Below are positions 18,091 through 27,078 of a DNA stretch of 64,000 nucleotides, one piece after another; position 1 is the first letter of the stretch; every line of letters begins with the position of its first letter. The translations under genes and the position numbers were made by a program. Below the pieces are notes generated by a model that saw only the letters and a list, made by a program, of their open reading frames with translations, was not told the DNA's origin and ran no database searches. The stretch is from SBAX01 sp964646605. Lineage in GTDB: Bacteria > Planctomycetota > Phycisphaerae > UBA1845. The DNA is taken from contig CAZYEX010000107.1 in NCBI GenBank assembly GCA_964646605.1, positions 17,807 to 81,806 on the forward strand, written 5' to 3'.

Positions 18091-18954
18091 ATGCCGGAAA
18101 TGAACTCAGCTGACCGATCCGCGCAGCTTCGACGCCTCATCTCCCAAGGCGTGGTCATGCTTCCCGGGGCCTACAACGCGCTGACGGCGCGGCTGATCGA
18201 GCGCGAAGGGTTCGCGGCCATGTACGTTTCCGGCGCCGTGCTGGCCAATAGCGTCGGCGGAGTCGCGGACGTCGGGCTGATGACCTTGAGCGAGGCGCGG
18301 GACCACGTCGCCCACATGGCCGCCGTCACCAACATCCCCATCGTCGCCGACGCCGATACCGGCTACGGCGGACCGGAGAACGCGGCACGAACCGTACGCG
18401 TGCTCGAAGCCGCCGGGGTGAGTGGGATTCATTTGGAGGATCAGGAGTTCCCCAAACGATGCGGACACCTGGAGGGCAAGACGTTGGTGCCGGTCGAGGA
18501 ATTTTGCGAGAAGATCGCCGCCGCCCAGGCCGCTAAGTCCAGCCCCGACTTCCTTCTCATCGCCCGGACGGACGCCCGCGGGGTGGACGGCTACGACGCC
18601 GCGGTCACGCGGGCCCACGCCTACCTTGGGGCCGGCGCCGACGGGGTTTTCCCCGAAGCCCTGGAAAACCCTGAGGAGTTCGCCCGTTTCGCCCGCGACG
18701 TACCCACCATCCTCCTCGCCAACATGACCGAGTTCGGGAAAACGCCCTATCTCACCGCCGACGAGTTCGGAGAGATGGGCTATCGCCTGGTGATCTTCCC
18801 CGTGACCCTGCAGCGGGTGGCCGCCAGGGCCGTCGAGGAGACTTTGCGGACCCTCCGCCGCGAACTTTCCCAACGATCCGTCGTGGACCGTATGCAGACT
18901 CGCAAAGAGCTCTACGACCTGCTAGATTACCGCGTTCAACCGCCCGCTTCGTAG
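18091..18954 (+). CDS. prpB: 2-methylisocitrate lyase / PEP mutase family enzyme
   Basis: A 287-residue TIM-barrel enzyme of the isocitrate lyase/PEP mutase superfamily. It splits 2-methylisocitrate into pyruvate and succinate in the methylcitrate cycle. Key motifs: YVSGAVLAN near the N-terminus, ADADTGYGG (metal-binding Asp residues), HLEDQEFPKRCGHLEGK with the catalytic Cys at about 124, and IARTDAR. The KRCGH loop favours a lyase over a PEP mutase. ATG 18091 or 18100 are both possible; neither has a strong ribosome site. It is followed after 24 bases by a citrate-synthase family gene, which supports the propionate route. No prpD or acnD is adjacent. Confidence 0.9.
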   Translation: MPEMNSADRSAQLRRLISQGVVMLPGAYNALTARLIEREGFAAMYVSGAVLANSVGGVADVGLMTLSEARDHVAHMAAVTNIPIVADADTGYGGPENAARTVRVLEAAGVSGIHLEDQEFPKRCGHLEGKTLVPVEEFCEKIAAAQAAKSSPDFLLIARTDARGVDGYDAAVTRAHAYLGAGADGVFPEALENPEEFARFARDVPTILLANMTEFGKTPYLTADEFGEMGYRLVIFPVTLQRVAARAVEETLRTLRRELSQRSVVDRMQTRKELYDLLDYRVQPPAS

Positions 18955-18978
18955 AACGCGGGGGGGAGGAGAACGTTC

Positions 18979-20112
18979 ATGAGTTCCGATGTCATCGAGC
19001 TTCCGCGTCCCGGTCTGGACGGGGCCGTCGTCGGCGAGACCACCATCTGCTGCGTCGACCAGGGGCAGTTGCTCTATCGCGGCTACCCCATCGCCGAGCT
19101 GGCCGAGAAAACCGCCTTCAGCGAGGTCGCCCACTTGCTCATCTTCGGCGAATTGCCCAACGCCGCCCAATTGAAATGGTTCCGGGAACAGCTGGCCGAG
19201 TTCCACGGTCTGCGACGCGAAGTGCTTGACACCCTGCGCATGATCCCCCCCGGCGTCCCCATGATGTCCATCCTGCGGACGTGTATCTCCATGGCCAGCC
19301 ACTTCGACCCCGTGGAAGGGCAGACGGTCGAAGCCCTGCGCCGACGGGCGATCTGGCTCCTCGCCGTCGCCTCGGACATCGTCGCCGCGCGGTATCGTCT
19401 CCTGCTCGGAAAGGATCCCGTCGCCCCGCAACCGGGCGTCGTCTCCCACGCCCATCAGATGCTCTACATGTTCCATGGCAAGGAGCCCGACGATCTCTCG
19501 GCGCGCTTGCTCGATCTCACCCTGGTGCTCTACGCCGAACACGATTTCAACGCCAGCACCTTCACCAACCGCGTGGTCGCCTCCACGGCCTCGGACATGA
19601 CCTCCTGTACGGTCAGCGCCATCGGGGCCCTCAAGGGCCCGCTTCACGGCGGCGCCAACGAAGAGGCCATCGGCTTGATCTTGCGATTCCGAACGGCCCA
19701 GGACGCCGGCAAGTGGGTCCAGGACGCGCTCGCCAAAAAGGAAAAGGTCATGGGCTTCGGTCACCGGGTCTACAAACACGGCGACCATCGGGCGACCATC
19801 CTGGAACGCGAAATGCGCAAACTTGCCGACGTGAAGGGGCGGCAGGACCTTGTGGCCATTTACGACGCCATCAAAGACCCCATGGTCACCAAAGAGAACC
19901 CCATCTATCCCAACGTCGATTACCCCTGCGGGATGGTCTACTATCTGCTTGGCCTGCCCCCGGATATCTACACGCCGCTGTTCGCGTGCAGCCGGATCGC
20001 CGGTTGGTGCGCCCACTACATCGAGCAAATCCAACACAATCGCATTTATCGACCGCTCAGCAAATACACCGGTCCGGCCTTGCGCCACGTTCCCCCCATC
20101 GAGAAACGCTAG
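18979..20112 (+). CDS. prpC: citrate synthase family protein, probably 2-methylcitrate synthase
   Basis: A 377-residue type II (short) citrate synthase. The three catalytic residues are present: His223 in GPLHGGANEE, His262 in GFGHRVYK and Asp314 in NVDYPCG. GGAGGAGA precedes ATG 18979. Pairing with prpB argues for condensation of propionyl-CoA with oxaloacetate (methylcitrate cycle). Small citrate synthases of this group often accept both acetyl-CoA and propionyl-CoA, so it could also be the main citrate synthase. Confidence 0.9.
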   Translation: MSSDVIELPRPGLDGAVVGETTICCVDQGQLLYRGYPIAELAEKTAFSEVAHLLIFGELPNAAQLKWFREQLAEFHGLRREVLDTLRMIPPGVPMMSILRTCISMASHFDPVEGQTVEALRRRAIWLLAVASDIVAARYRLLLGKDPVAPQPGVVSHAHQMLYMFHGKEPDDLSARLLDLTLVLYAEHDFNASTFTNRVVASTASDMTSCTVSAIGALKGPLHGGANEEAIGLILRFRTAQDAGKWVQDALAKKEKVMGFGHRVYKHGDHRATILEREMRKLADVKGRQDLVAIYDAIKDPMVTKENPIYPNVDYPCGMVYYLLGLPPDIYTPLFACSRIAGWCAHYIEQIQHNRIYRPLSKYTGPALRHVPPIEKR

Positions 20113-20159
20113 GGAAGTTCACGGGCAGGCCGGGAGCGTGAGACGGCTTCGATCCACCC

Positions 20160-20654
20160 CTACGGCGCCGCCAAACTTCCCAGCGCCTGGGAGCCGGCGA
20201 GTTCGACGTTGTGCATGGCCGTTACGCTGTAGAGGTCGTAGCACTGCGCCCAGTGAACCGCGAGCAGGGCGTTGGCCCCCAGAATCACGAAGGCGCCGAG
20301 TTCGGTGATCCGTGCGGTGCGAAAACGCAGCAACGGGTAGCTCCCGATCAGCACCATCCCGATCTTAAAGAGCACGATCGACGTGGTCCCGTAGCCCAGC
20401 ATGTGCCGGGCCAGCGGGTTTTCCTCGTGCAGCATCCCCTGGTTGTACGAGAGGACGGTAAAGGCGAGGTCAAATCCGTTGAGCAGCCAAACGCCCATCA
20501 GCAGGCAGATCACGCGGTGCGATCGGGCCTCGACGAACCAATCCACAAAGCGGGCCGACCAGGGGCGCTCCCCGTGCGTGACGACGGAATCCGACAACGT
20601 TCCGGCGGGGTACAGCGACATGCTTTCGGTATCGGCTCGCCAAACCGCTTCCAT
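20160..20654 (-). CDS. DUF5658-like membrane protein
   Basis: A 164-residue integral membrane protein with about three transmembrane helices (around residues 50-70, 95-115 and 120-145). The pattern LNGFDLAFTVLSYNQGMLHEENPLARHML matches the Asp, Gly and Glu-Asn-Pro spacing of the DUF5658 family, whose function is unknown. The frame opens at GTG 20657; ATG 20654 is equally likely. It is convergent with the citrate synthase gene and divergent from moaC. Confidence 0.75.
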   Translation of the reverse strand: MEAVWRADTESMSLYPAGTLSDSVVTHGERPWSARFVDWFVEARSHRVICLLMGVWLLNGFDLAFTVLSYNQGMLHEENPLARHMLGYGTTSIVLFKIGMVLIGSYPLLRFRTARITELGAFVILGANALLAVHWAQCYDLYSVTAMHNVELAGSQALGSLAAP

Positions 20655-20770
20655 CACCGGCCCCCACGGTCCATCCCCATGCCGATAAGCCGGGGTTGAA
20701 TCCTACGCCCAAAGGCACGATTATCCGCCGTGATGATCGACTCAAAGTCCCATAGGGCCGGAGCAAACCG

Positions 20771-21295
20771 ATGAGTGCGAAGCGCGGTTCAGCCCCGCTG
20801 ACCCACCTGGGACCCAGCGGCGACGCCCGCATGGTCGACGTGTCGTCCAAACCGGTGACGGCACGCGAGGCCGTAGCATCCGCCGCCATGCGAATGAAAC
20901 CCGACGTCCTGCGGGCCCTGCTCGCCGGATCGCTTCCCAAAGGCGATGCCCTCGCCACCTCCCGTGTCGCCGGAATCCAAGCCGCCAAGCGAACCAGCGA
21001 GTGGATTCCCCTCTGCCATCCCCTGCCCCTCGACTGGGTGCAGATTGAGTTCGAGCGCGTCAGCGACACCGACCTCCGGGTTGTCTGCACGGCCCGCACC
21101 AGGGCCCGCACCGGCGTCGAAATGGAAGCCCTCACCGGCGCCGCCGCCGCCGCCCTCACGCTCTACGACATGGCCAAGAGCGCCGACAAGAACATCGTCA
21201 TCGGGCCCATCCAGTTGGAACGAAAGACCGGCGGAAAGAGCGGCGTGTTTCGCCGCCAGAAGGAAACGGGCGAGCAAGAAAGAGAGAGTACGTGA
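20771..21295 (+). CDS. moaC: cyclic pyranopterin monophosphate synthase MoaC
   Basis: MoaC converts the MoaA product into cyclic pyranopterin monophosphate in molybdenum cofactor synthesis. The 174-residue protein shows the expected order: LTHLGPSGDARMVDVSSK, TAREAVASA, LPKGDALATSRVAGI, AAKRTSEWIPLCHPL, TGVEMEALTGA and LTLYDMAKS. The length is slightly longer than usual because of a polar C-terminal tail. Its TGA overlaps the GTG start of the next gene in the sequence GTGA, so the two are translationally coupled. No other moa gene is in the window. Confidence 0.95.
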   Translation: MSAKRGSAPLTHLGPSGDARMVDVSSKPVTAREAVASAAMRMKPDVLRALLAGSLPKGDALATSRVAGIQAAKRTSEWIPLCHPLPLDWVQIEFERVSDTDLRVVCTARTRARTGVEMEALTGAAAAALTLYDMAKSADKNIVIGPIQLERKTGGKSGVFRRQKETGEQEREST

Positions 21296-22890
21296 GGAAA
21301 TTCGGTCACTGGAAGTACATCCCCGCAACACTGTTGTTCATCATTGCCGCGACGGCGACGTTGGCTGACGACGAAGATTCCCCGCCACCCACGGAAGCCG
21401 AGCGCTGGCGGTATCTCCAGGATGAACAGCGGATCAGCGCCCTCCTGGTCGAACTGGCACGGGAGCATCCGCCGCGCGCCATGGCAATCGTCGGCGTGAC
21501 CCGCGTGGAGACTGCGCCGCCTCGCCTTGTCCCCGCCCAAACCGTCCTCATCGACAACGGCCGCATTACCCAAACCGGCCCGGCGGGAGAAGTGACCGTC
21601 CCGCAAAACGCTCGGTCCGTGGACGGCACGGGTAAGTTCCTTCTTCCCGGCCTGGTCGACGCCCATGTTCACACGCTCGTGTCCAACGCCCATCACCTGC
21701 TGAACCTCGTCAACGGCGTAACCACCGTGCGCGAAATGTGCGGTTTCCCTTGGATGTTGAGATTTCGGCAGCAGGCACGTGACAATCGCATTCTCGCCCC
21801 GAACGTCTATTTGACGGGACCCATTCTCAACGGTGCCCCCTTGGGGATGTATGGCATCGTCGTCAGGAACGCCGACCATGCTCGCTCGCTCGTCCGTGAC
21901 CATCAGACCGCAGGATACGACTTCATCAAAGTCCATAATGTCATGAACCCCGCGTATTACCAGGCCATCGTCGACGAGGCACGCAAGCTGGGTATCGACG
22001 TCGTCGGGCACATACCGCACGAGATCACCCTCAAACAAGCGATCGCGCAGGGACAGCGAACGATCGAGCACCTCAAAGGCTATTACCTCGATACGACCCT
22101 GGAAATGACCAAGGAAAACTATGTGGAACTGACTCGTGGCGCCGAGGTCTGGAATTGCCCCACATTTTACACCTCGCGTGTCGGCCTGCGCGGCGACGAC
22201 GTTCGAACGCTGCTGGAGCGCGAGGAGGGCCGCTACGTGCCGCCCTACGAACGGGCGGCGTGGCTCGCGGTTGCTGAGCGTGGCAAGAGCGAGAACACCG
22301 CCAAGATTCGCAAACTCTCCGAGCAGATCTTCCGGGAATTGGTGTCGATCAACGCCCGCTTTCTGGCGGGAACCGACTCCGGCGGCGGATATCCCATGAT
22401 GGTGCCGGGCTTTGCCCTGCATGAAGAACTTCACGTGATGGTCGAAAACGGCCTTCCCATCGCCGAGGCGATCCGAGCCGCAACCGCGAATCCGGCTGCG
22501 GCGATGCGCCGCGAGCGGGAATTTGGGGCGATCGAACCCGGCTTCCGCGCCGACCTGCTGCTGCTTTCCCGCAACCCGCTCGACGCCGTAGAAAACCTCT
22601 CGGCCATTGACGGAGTCTGCGTGCGCGGGGTTTGGTTGGATTCCGCGGCGTTGGACGACATCAAGAGGCGCATCCGCAGCATCTACGACGACGGATCATC
22701 AATGCCCGGTAAGGAACTCCTGCCTAGCGCGGATCAGATGAATCAGCTCGCCCGATCCATCGCGGAAATGGACCGGAGGGGGTTTGTGTTCATGGACCAT
22801 TACCTGGAAGAGCTGGCAGAACTCCTGAAAAAGAACGGGCAACCGGCCGAGGCGATCCGAGCGATCCGCCAAGCAGCGTCGAAGCCGTGA
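21292..22890 (+). CDS. exported amidohydrolase (imidazolonepropionase/prolidase-like)
   Basis: A 532-residue metal-dependent amidohydrolase. It starts at GTG 21292, four bases inside moaC. Residues 1-25 form a signal peptide (IPATLLFIIAATATLA), so the enzyme is likely periplasmic. The catalytic barrel has the HxH pair His125/His127 (VDAHVHTLV), metal-site histidines in GHIPHE and IEHLKGYY, and the terminal Asp in LAGTDSGGGYP. C-terminal residues FRADLLLLSRNPL mark the returning composite domain, and about 60 extra helical residues follow. The substrate cannot be told from sequence; relatives cleave dipeptides or cyclic amides. Coupling with moaC looks like an operon accident rather than a pathway. 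Confidence 0.88.
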   Translation: MRKFGHWKYIPATLLFIIAATATLADDEDSPPPTEAERWRYLQDEQRISALLVELAREHPPRAMAIVGVTRVETAPPRLVPAQTVLIDNGRITQTGPAGEVTVPQNARSVDGTGKFLLPGLVDAHVHTLVSNAHHLLNLVNGVTTVREMCGFPWMLRFRQQARDNRILAPNVYLTGPILNGAPLGMYGIVVRNADHARSLVRDHQTAGYDFIKVHNVMNPAYYQAIVDEARKLGIDVVGHIPHEITLKQAIAQGQRTIEHLKGYYLDTTLEMTKENYVELTRGAEVWNCPTFYTSRVGLRGDDVRTLLEREEGRYVPPYERAAWLAVAERGKSENTAKIRKLSEQIFRELVSINARFLAGTDSGGGYPMMVPGFALHEELHVMVENGLPIAEAIRAATANPAAAMRREREFGAIEPGFRADLLLLSRNPLDAVENLSAIDGVCVRGVWLDSAALDDIKRRIRSIYDDGSSMPGKELLPSADQMNQLARSIAEMDRRGFVFMDHYLEELAELLKKNGQPAEAIRAIRQAASKP

Positions 22891-22944
22891 CCCAACGGGT
22901 CTCGGCGCTGCGGGCCTCCGAGATTTCAAAAGCATTGAAAACAA

Positions 22945-22972
22945 TTGAGCAAGGATTCGACCTTCCTAGAAT
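22945..22972 (+). promoter_or_regulatory. promoter just upstream of the polyprenyl synthase start
   Basis: TTGAGC at 22945-22950, a 16-base spacer and TAGAAT at 22967-22972. Nine bases separate the -10 box from ATG 22982 and no Shine-Dalgarno sequence is visible, which fits a leaderless transcript. Confidence 0.5.
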
Positions 22973-22981
22973 CGGTCGTCG

Positions 22982-23965
22982 ATGCGACACGCAACACTCA
23001 CGCTTGATGAGGTGTACGCCCCCATCTGCGACGATCTCGACGTCGTCGAGCGCATCTTCGATGAGGAGATCGCCTCCGATCAGCCGTTCATCAACCGCCT
23101 TTGCGACACGGTGCGCTCCTACCGTGGGAAGATGCTCCGCCCGGCGTTGCTGCTGCTCACCGCCAAGGCCGCGGGCGAGGTTCGACCGCCCCATCGCACC
23201 CTCGCCGCCGTCGTCGAAATGGTCCACATGGCCACCCTCGTCCACGACGACGTGCTGGACCAGGCCGAACGGCGCCGCCGAAAACCCACCATCGCCGCTC
23301 TCGACGGAAACACCGCCGCCGTCCTGCTCGGAGACTATCTCATCAGTCACGCCTTCCACCTTTGCAGCGGACTCCAAAGTCAATATGCCTCGCGCCGCGT
23401 CGGCGCCGCCACCAACACCGTCTGCGAGGGCGAACTCCTCCAGAATTCCCACCGCGGCAATCTCGACCTCACCGAGGAGCAGTATTTCGACGTGATTCAG
23501 CGCAAGACCGGCGCCCTCACCTCGGTCTGTTGCGAGTTGGGCGCCAAGTTCGCCGGCGCCGACGACGACATGGTCCATGCGATGCGGACGTTCGGACTTG
23601 CGGCCGGCACCGCGTTCCAAATCGTCGACGACGTGCTCGACATCGTGGGCGACGCCGGGGAGGTCGGCAAAACCCTGGGGCGGGACCTGGCCTTGGGAAC
23701 CTTGACCCTCCCCATCATCCACGCCTTGGACAGCGCCGCGCCTCCGACGCGATCCGCACTCCGCGCCGCCGTCGGCGGCCGACCGGGGGCCGATCGCGGG
23801 GCCCTGCGGGAGCTGCTGGCCGACACGGGCAGTATCGACTACGCGATGGGCGTCGCCCGCCGCTTCCTCTGGGACGCCCTCGCACAACTCCAGCCCCTCC
23901 CCCCCAGCGACGCCAAACAGTCGCTCACCGCCATGGCCGAGTTCATCCTCCAACGCCGACAGTAG
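22982..23965 (+). CDS. polyprenyl (all-trans) diphosphate synthase
   Basis: A 327-residue trans-prenyltransferase that adds isopentenyl units to an allylic primer to make a long-chain diphosphate, for example the quinone side chain. The first Asp-rich motif is DDVLD at 89-93 (LVHDDVLD), with the following RRRRKPT, and the second is DDVLD starting at 216 (QIVDDVLD). The KMLRPALLLL segment near residue 50 is the usual substrate-phosphate-binding region. There is a single DDxxD of the two-residue-spacer type, as in octaprenyl or heptaprenyl synthase large subunits. Chain length is not predictable here. A UbiA-type prenyltransferase at 58.6 kb may use its product. Confidence 0.93.
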   Translation: MRHATLTLDEVYAPICDDLDVVERIFDEEIASDQPFINRLCDTVRSYRGKMLRPALLLLTAKAAGEVRPPHRTLAAVVEMVHMATLVHDDVLDQAERRRRKPTIAALDGNTAAVLLGDYLISHAFHLCSGLQSQYASRRVGAATNTVCEGELLQNSHRGNLDLTEEQYFDVIQRKTGALTSVCCELGAKFAGADDDMVHAMRTFGLAAGTAFQIVDDVLDIVGDAGEVGKTLGRDLALGTLTLPIIHALDSAAPPTRSALRAAVGGRPGADRGALRELLADTGSIDYAMGVARRFLWDALAQLQPLPPSDAKQSLTAMAEFILQRRQ

Positions 23966-24057
23966 ACCCTCTGCTACGCCCCACGCCTTGCCGAGGGGAT
24001 TGCTTCCCAGCCGCAGGCTGCACCCGTAATCTTGGTCCGCCACCCCCGGGCAGCTTG

Positions 24058-24066
24058 TGATATAAT
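24058..24066 (+). promoter_or_regulatory. extended -10 promoter (TGA-TATAAT)
   Basis: TG one base before a perfect TATAAT at 24061-24066 makes an extended -10 element; no good -35 is visible. Transcription would start near 24073, about 58 bases before GTG 24131. Confidence 0.45.
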
Positions 24067-24130
24067 CTGGCTACCAGTTGAGCCCCCTGAGGTTTTCCGG
24101 GGTTTCGGTCGGCGGGACGAGGACAGAGCT

Positions 24131-25270
24131 GTGTCCGTAGGCAGAACAACTTTCCCCTTTGTGCGCGTTCTCCTTTGCGTCGCGGCCTCGACCTTCACCG
24201 CCATTGACCTTCACGCCCAGGAACCCTCGCCGCCGCGCGGGGGCGCCGGAAAACCGTGGAGCCCGCTCGATGGATTTCGCGGCTTCGAAACACTCCTCTC
24301 CGGTTTCTCCTGGGACGACGAAGCCCAACGGCTCCGCCAGGCGGCCACGGGTTTGTGGAAACGAAACGGTTGGAACGACGAGGCCGACCTCTTTGCCCGC
24401 GACGTGGCCTGCGAAGTGACGGCCATCCCGCCCTGGGATATGCCCACCCGCATGCAGCTTATGATGCAACGAATCGCCGAAAGATACGACCTGAACCCCG
24501 ATCAGGCCGCCCAACTTCGCGAGTCAATCATCCGCGAGGACGGGGCCTTCTTCCGAAAACACGGTCCGATGGTCATGGAATTCGGAACCGAAGCCCTTCT
24601 CACCCGTGCCAAAGGCCAACCCTATACGCCCCAGCAGGTCCAAAAGTGGGCGGCGAATTTGGAGCCGCTATTTGCCGACGTTCGCCAGACCGTCGGACGT
24701 CTGGGCAAGGAACTAGAACCTTCCCTCAACCCTCAGGCCAAGCAAAAACTGGAAGCGGACTTGGGCAGCATCGACAAACGGGCCAAGTACGTAGACGAAA
24801 TGCGCGTCCATTGGGCCAACGGTGAGTGGCAACCCAGCGACTGGGGACTGGAAAAGGACCCCATCCAAACCCGCACGGCGCCACGGAGCGCCGATGTCCC
24901 CGCCCCCATCCCCCCACCTCCTCCGCCGCCCGCGCCCACGACCCCCGTCGAACCGACCGCCACGCTGGTGCCAATCCCGAGTCACTGGCTGCCCCACGAT
25001 CCGCCCACCTGGATCGCCTATCTCCTGCACGTCGAGCGTAGGTTCGCCCTCGACGCCGGCCAAAAGATGACCGCCGAATCGATCCACGCCGAGCTTCTTG
25101 ACCGCGCCACCGACTACTCCAAGTCGCATCGACCGGAGCTGGACCCCGTACCCGCCGCCGACAGGCCCACGCACTCCGCCTACGAGCCCATCCGCGCCAT
25201 GTTCGCCGAGTTGCAGCAACGACTCGAAGCCCTGCCCACCACCAGTCAGCGCCAATCGGCAAAGCCTTGA
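24131..25270 (+). CDS. exported hypothetical protein with proline-rich linker
   Basis: I do not recognise this family. From GTG 24131 the protein has 379 residues and a signal peptide (TTFPFVRVLLCVAASTFTAI, cut after LHAQ). The GTG is preferred because GAGGA precedes it and the signal peptide fits. Residues about 40-240 are helical and charged; a run of prolines and Thr/Pro (about residues 255-285) links to a C-terminal helical region. There is no catalytic motif and no lipobox, so a soluble periplasmic two-domain protein is the simplest reading. Confidence 0.65.
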   Translation: MSVGRTTFPFVRVLLCVAASTFTAIDLHAQEPSPPRGGAGKPWSPLDGFRGFETLLSGFSWDDEAQRLRQAATGLWKRNGWNDEADLFARDVACEVTAIPPWDMPTRMQLMMQRIAERYDLNPDQAAQLRESIIREDGAFFRKHGPMVMEFGTEALLTRAKGQPYTPQQVQKWAANLEPLFADVRQTVGRLGKELEPSLNPQAKQKLEADLGSIDKRAKYVDEMRVHWANGEWQPSDWGLEKDPIQTRTAPRSADVPAPIPPPPPPPAPTTPVEPTATLVPIPSHWLPHDPPTWIAYLLHVERRFALDAGQKMTAESIHAELLDRATDYSKSHRPELDPVPAADRPTHSAYEPIRAMFAELQQRLEALPTTSQRQSAKP

Positions 25271-25364
25271 CCCCACGTCTGGGGCGATCCCGACACCTTG
25301 CCCAATCCCGCCCCAACCCGTTCAATAGCCCGCGGCGCGGTTGTCGAACAGGAGATCCCGTAGC

Positions 25365-27071
25365 GTGCATCGTCTGACCTCCAACGAGCTGGCGGTTCTG
25401 TTCCTGTCGCTGGGTGCATTGCTGGCCGCGGCGCGGATCTGCGGGGAGGCGGCGCGCAGGTTCAACCAGCCCTCCGTCCTCGGTGAGCTCCTCGCCGGGA
25501 TCCTCCTCGGACCGACCGTCCTGGGACGACTCGTTCCGAGCTGGGTGGATTGGCTCTTTCCCCATACCGGCCAGATCGCCGTCGCCCACGACGCTCTGAC
25601 CACCGTGGGAATCGCCCTCTTCCTGCTCGTCGCCGGGATGGACGTGGACCTCTCGAGCATCTGGCGGCAGGGGCGGGCCGCGGTCTTGGTCAGCATTTCC
25701 GGAATCGTACTGCCGTTTTCCGTGGGACTCGCCGTCGCCGGATTGGCTCCCGACTGGGTGGGTCATCCACCTCAGGTGGAGCTTCGCGCCTTCGCCCTGT
25801 TCTTCGCAGCGGCCATGTCCATTTCCGCTTTGCCCGTGATCGCCAGGATGCTGATGGACCTCAACATTTATCGCAGCGACCTCGGGATGGTGGTGATCGC
25901 CGCGGCTGTGGTGAACGATCTGGTGGGCTGGGTGGTGTTCGCACTGATTCTGGGGTTGGTGGGGTTTCAGGGCACGGTGCATCCCATGCCCATCGGATGG
26001 ACCGTCGCCGTCACGCTCCTGTTTACCGCATTCGTGCTGACCTTCGGACGCTCACTGATCCATCGGTCGTTGCCTTGGATTCAGGCGCATACTTCCTGGC
26101 CGGGAGGCGTGCTGGGGTTTGCGCTCTCTCTGGGGCTGGTTGGAGCGGCCTTCACCCAATGGATCGGCATCCACGCCATCTTCGGCGCCTTCCTCATCGG
26201 CGTGGCCATCGGCGACTCGTCCCATCTGCGCGAGCAGACGCGGACCATCATCAACCAATTCGTCTCCTTCATCTTCGCACCATTATTCTTCGCCAGCATC
26301 GGGCTGAAGTTCAACTTCGCCGCCCACTTCGACCTCTCCCTCACCGCGGTGGTGCTCATCATCGCCTGCGCGGGAAAAATTCTGGGTTGTGGGTTGGCCG
26401 CAAAGTGGGGCGGGATCGCCCGGCGGGAAGCGTGGGCCATCGGATTCGCCATGAACGCCCGCGGAGCGATGGAGATCATCTTCGGTCTGCTCGGACTTCA
26501 GACCGGCCTCATCGACGAGCGCTTGTTCGTCTCCCTTTTTGTTGTGGCCATGGTCACCTCCATGATGAGCGGACCGATCATGGGCCGACTGTTGCGATTG
26601 CGCCGCCACAGGCGTCTGAGCGACTACCTCTCCGCCAAGGCGTTCGTGGTGGATTTGACCGGCGACTCCCGCAAGGACGTGATCCGCACCCTCTCGACCG
26701 TCGCCGCCCAGGCGGCGGGGTTGAATCCCGATGTCGTCTCCGCCGCTGTCTTGGCCCGAGAGGCCCAGGGGGCGACCGGGCTCGGCGATCGCGTCGCCGT
26801 CCCCCACGCACGGCTCAACGAACTCGATCGCCCCGTCGTGGCCGTCGGACTCTCCGACGGAGGCATCGACTTCGACGCCCCCGACGGCGCCCCGGCGCAA
26901 ATCATCTTTCTCATCCTCACCCCCCGCGACGACGACGGTGCCCAGGTCGAAATCCTCGCCGACATCGCCCGCACCTTCCGCCACGAGGAAGTCCGCCAAC
27001 GGGCCGTCGAAGTGACCAGCTTCACCCAGTTCCTCGCCCTCCTCCGAACCCAACCCGCAACCGGCGCATAA
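25365..27071 (+). CDS. CPA2-type cation/proton antiporter fused to a PTS EIIA-like domain
   Basis: About 568 residues from GTG 25365, which has AGGAGA 10 bases upstream. Residues about 8-385 form a Na+/H+ exchanger domain (PF00999 type) with 11-13 membrane helices: FNQPSVLGELLAGILLGPTVLG, LFLLVAGMDVDL and FAAAMSISALPVIARML are typical of the CPA2/KefB group. Residues about 410-565 are cytoplasmic and resemble the fructose-type EIIA domain of the phosphotransferase system. The conserved His lies in VAVPHAR, the position phosphorylated in EIIA. Regulation of antiport by phosphorylation is inference; no EI, HPr or EIIBC gene is nearby. The DUF1571 gene starts 7 bases after the stop. Confidence 0.9.
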   Translation: MHRLTSNELAVLFLSLGALLAAARICGEAARRFNQPSVLGELLAGILLGPTVLGRLVPSWVDWLFPHTGQIAVAHDALTTVGIALFLLVAGMDVDLSSIWRQGRAAVLVSISGIVLPFSVGLAVAGLAPDWVGHPPQVELRAFALFFAAAMSISALPVIARMLMDLNIYRSDLGMVVIAAAVVNDLVGWVVFALILGLVGFQGTVHPMPIGWTVAVTLLFTAFVLTFGRSLIHRSLPWIQAHTSWPGGVLGFALSLGLVGAAFTQWIGIHAIFGAFLIGVAIGDSSHLREQTRTIINQFVSFIFAPLFFASIGLKFNFAAHFDLSLTAVVLIIACAGKILGCGLAAKWGGIARREAWAIGFAMNARGAMEIIFGLLGLQTGLIDERLFVSLFVVAMVTSMMSGPIMGRLLRLRRHRRLSDYLSAKAFVVDLTGDSRKDVIRTLSTVAAQAAGLNPDVVSAAVLAREAQGATGLGDRVAVPHARLNELDRPVVAVGLSDGGIDFDAPDGAPAQIIFLILTPRDDDGAQVEILADIARTFRHEEVRQRAVEVTSFTQFLALLRTQPATGA

Positions 27072-27078
27072 TCGAAAA

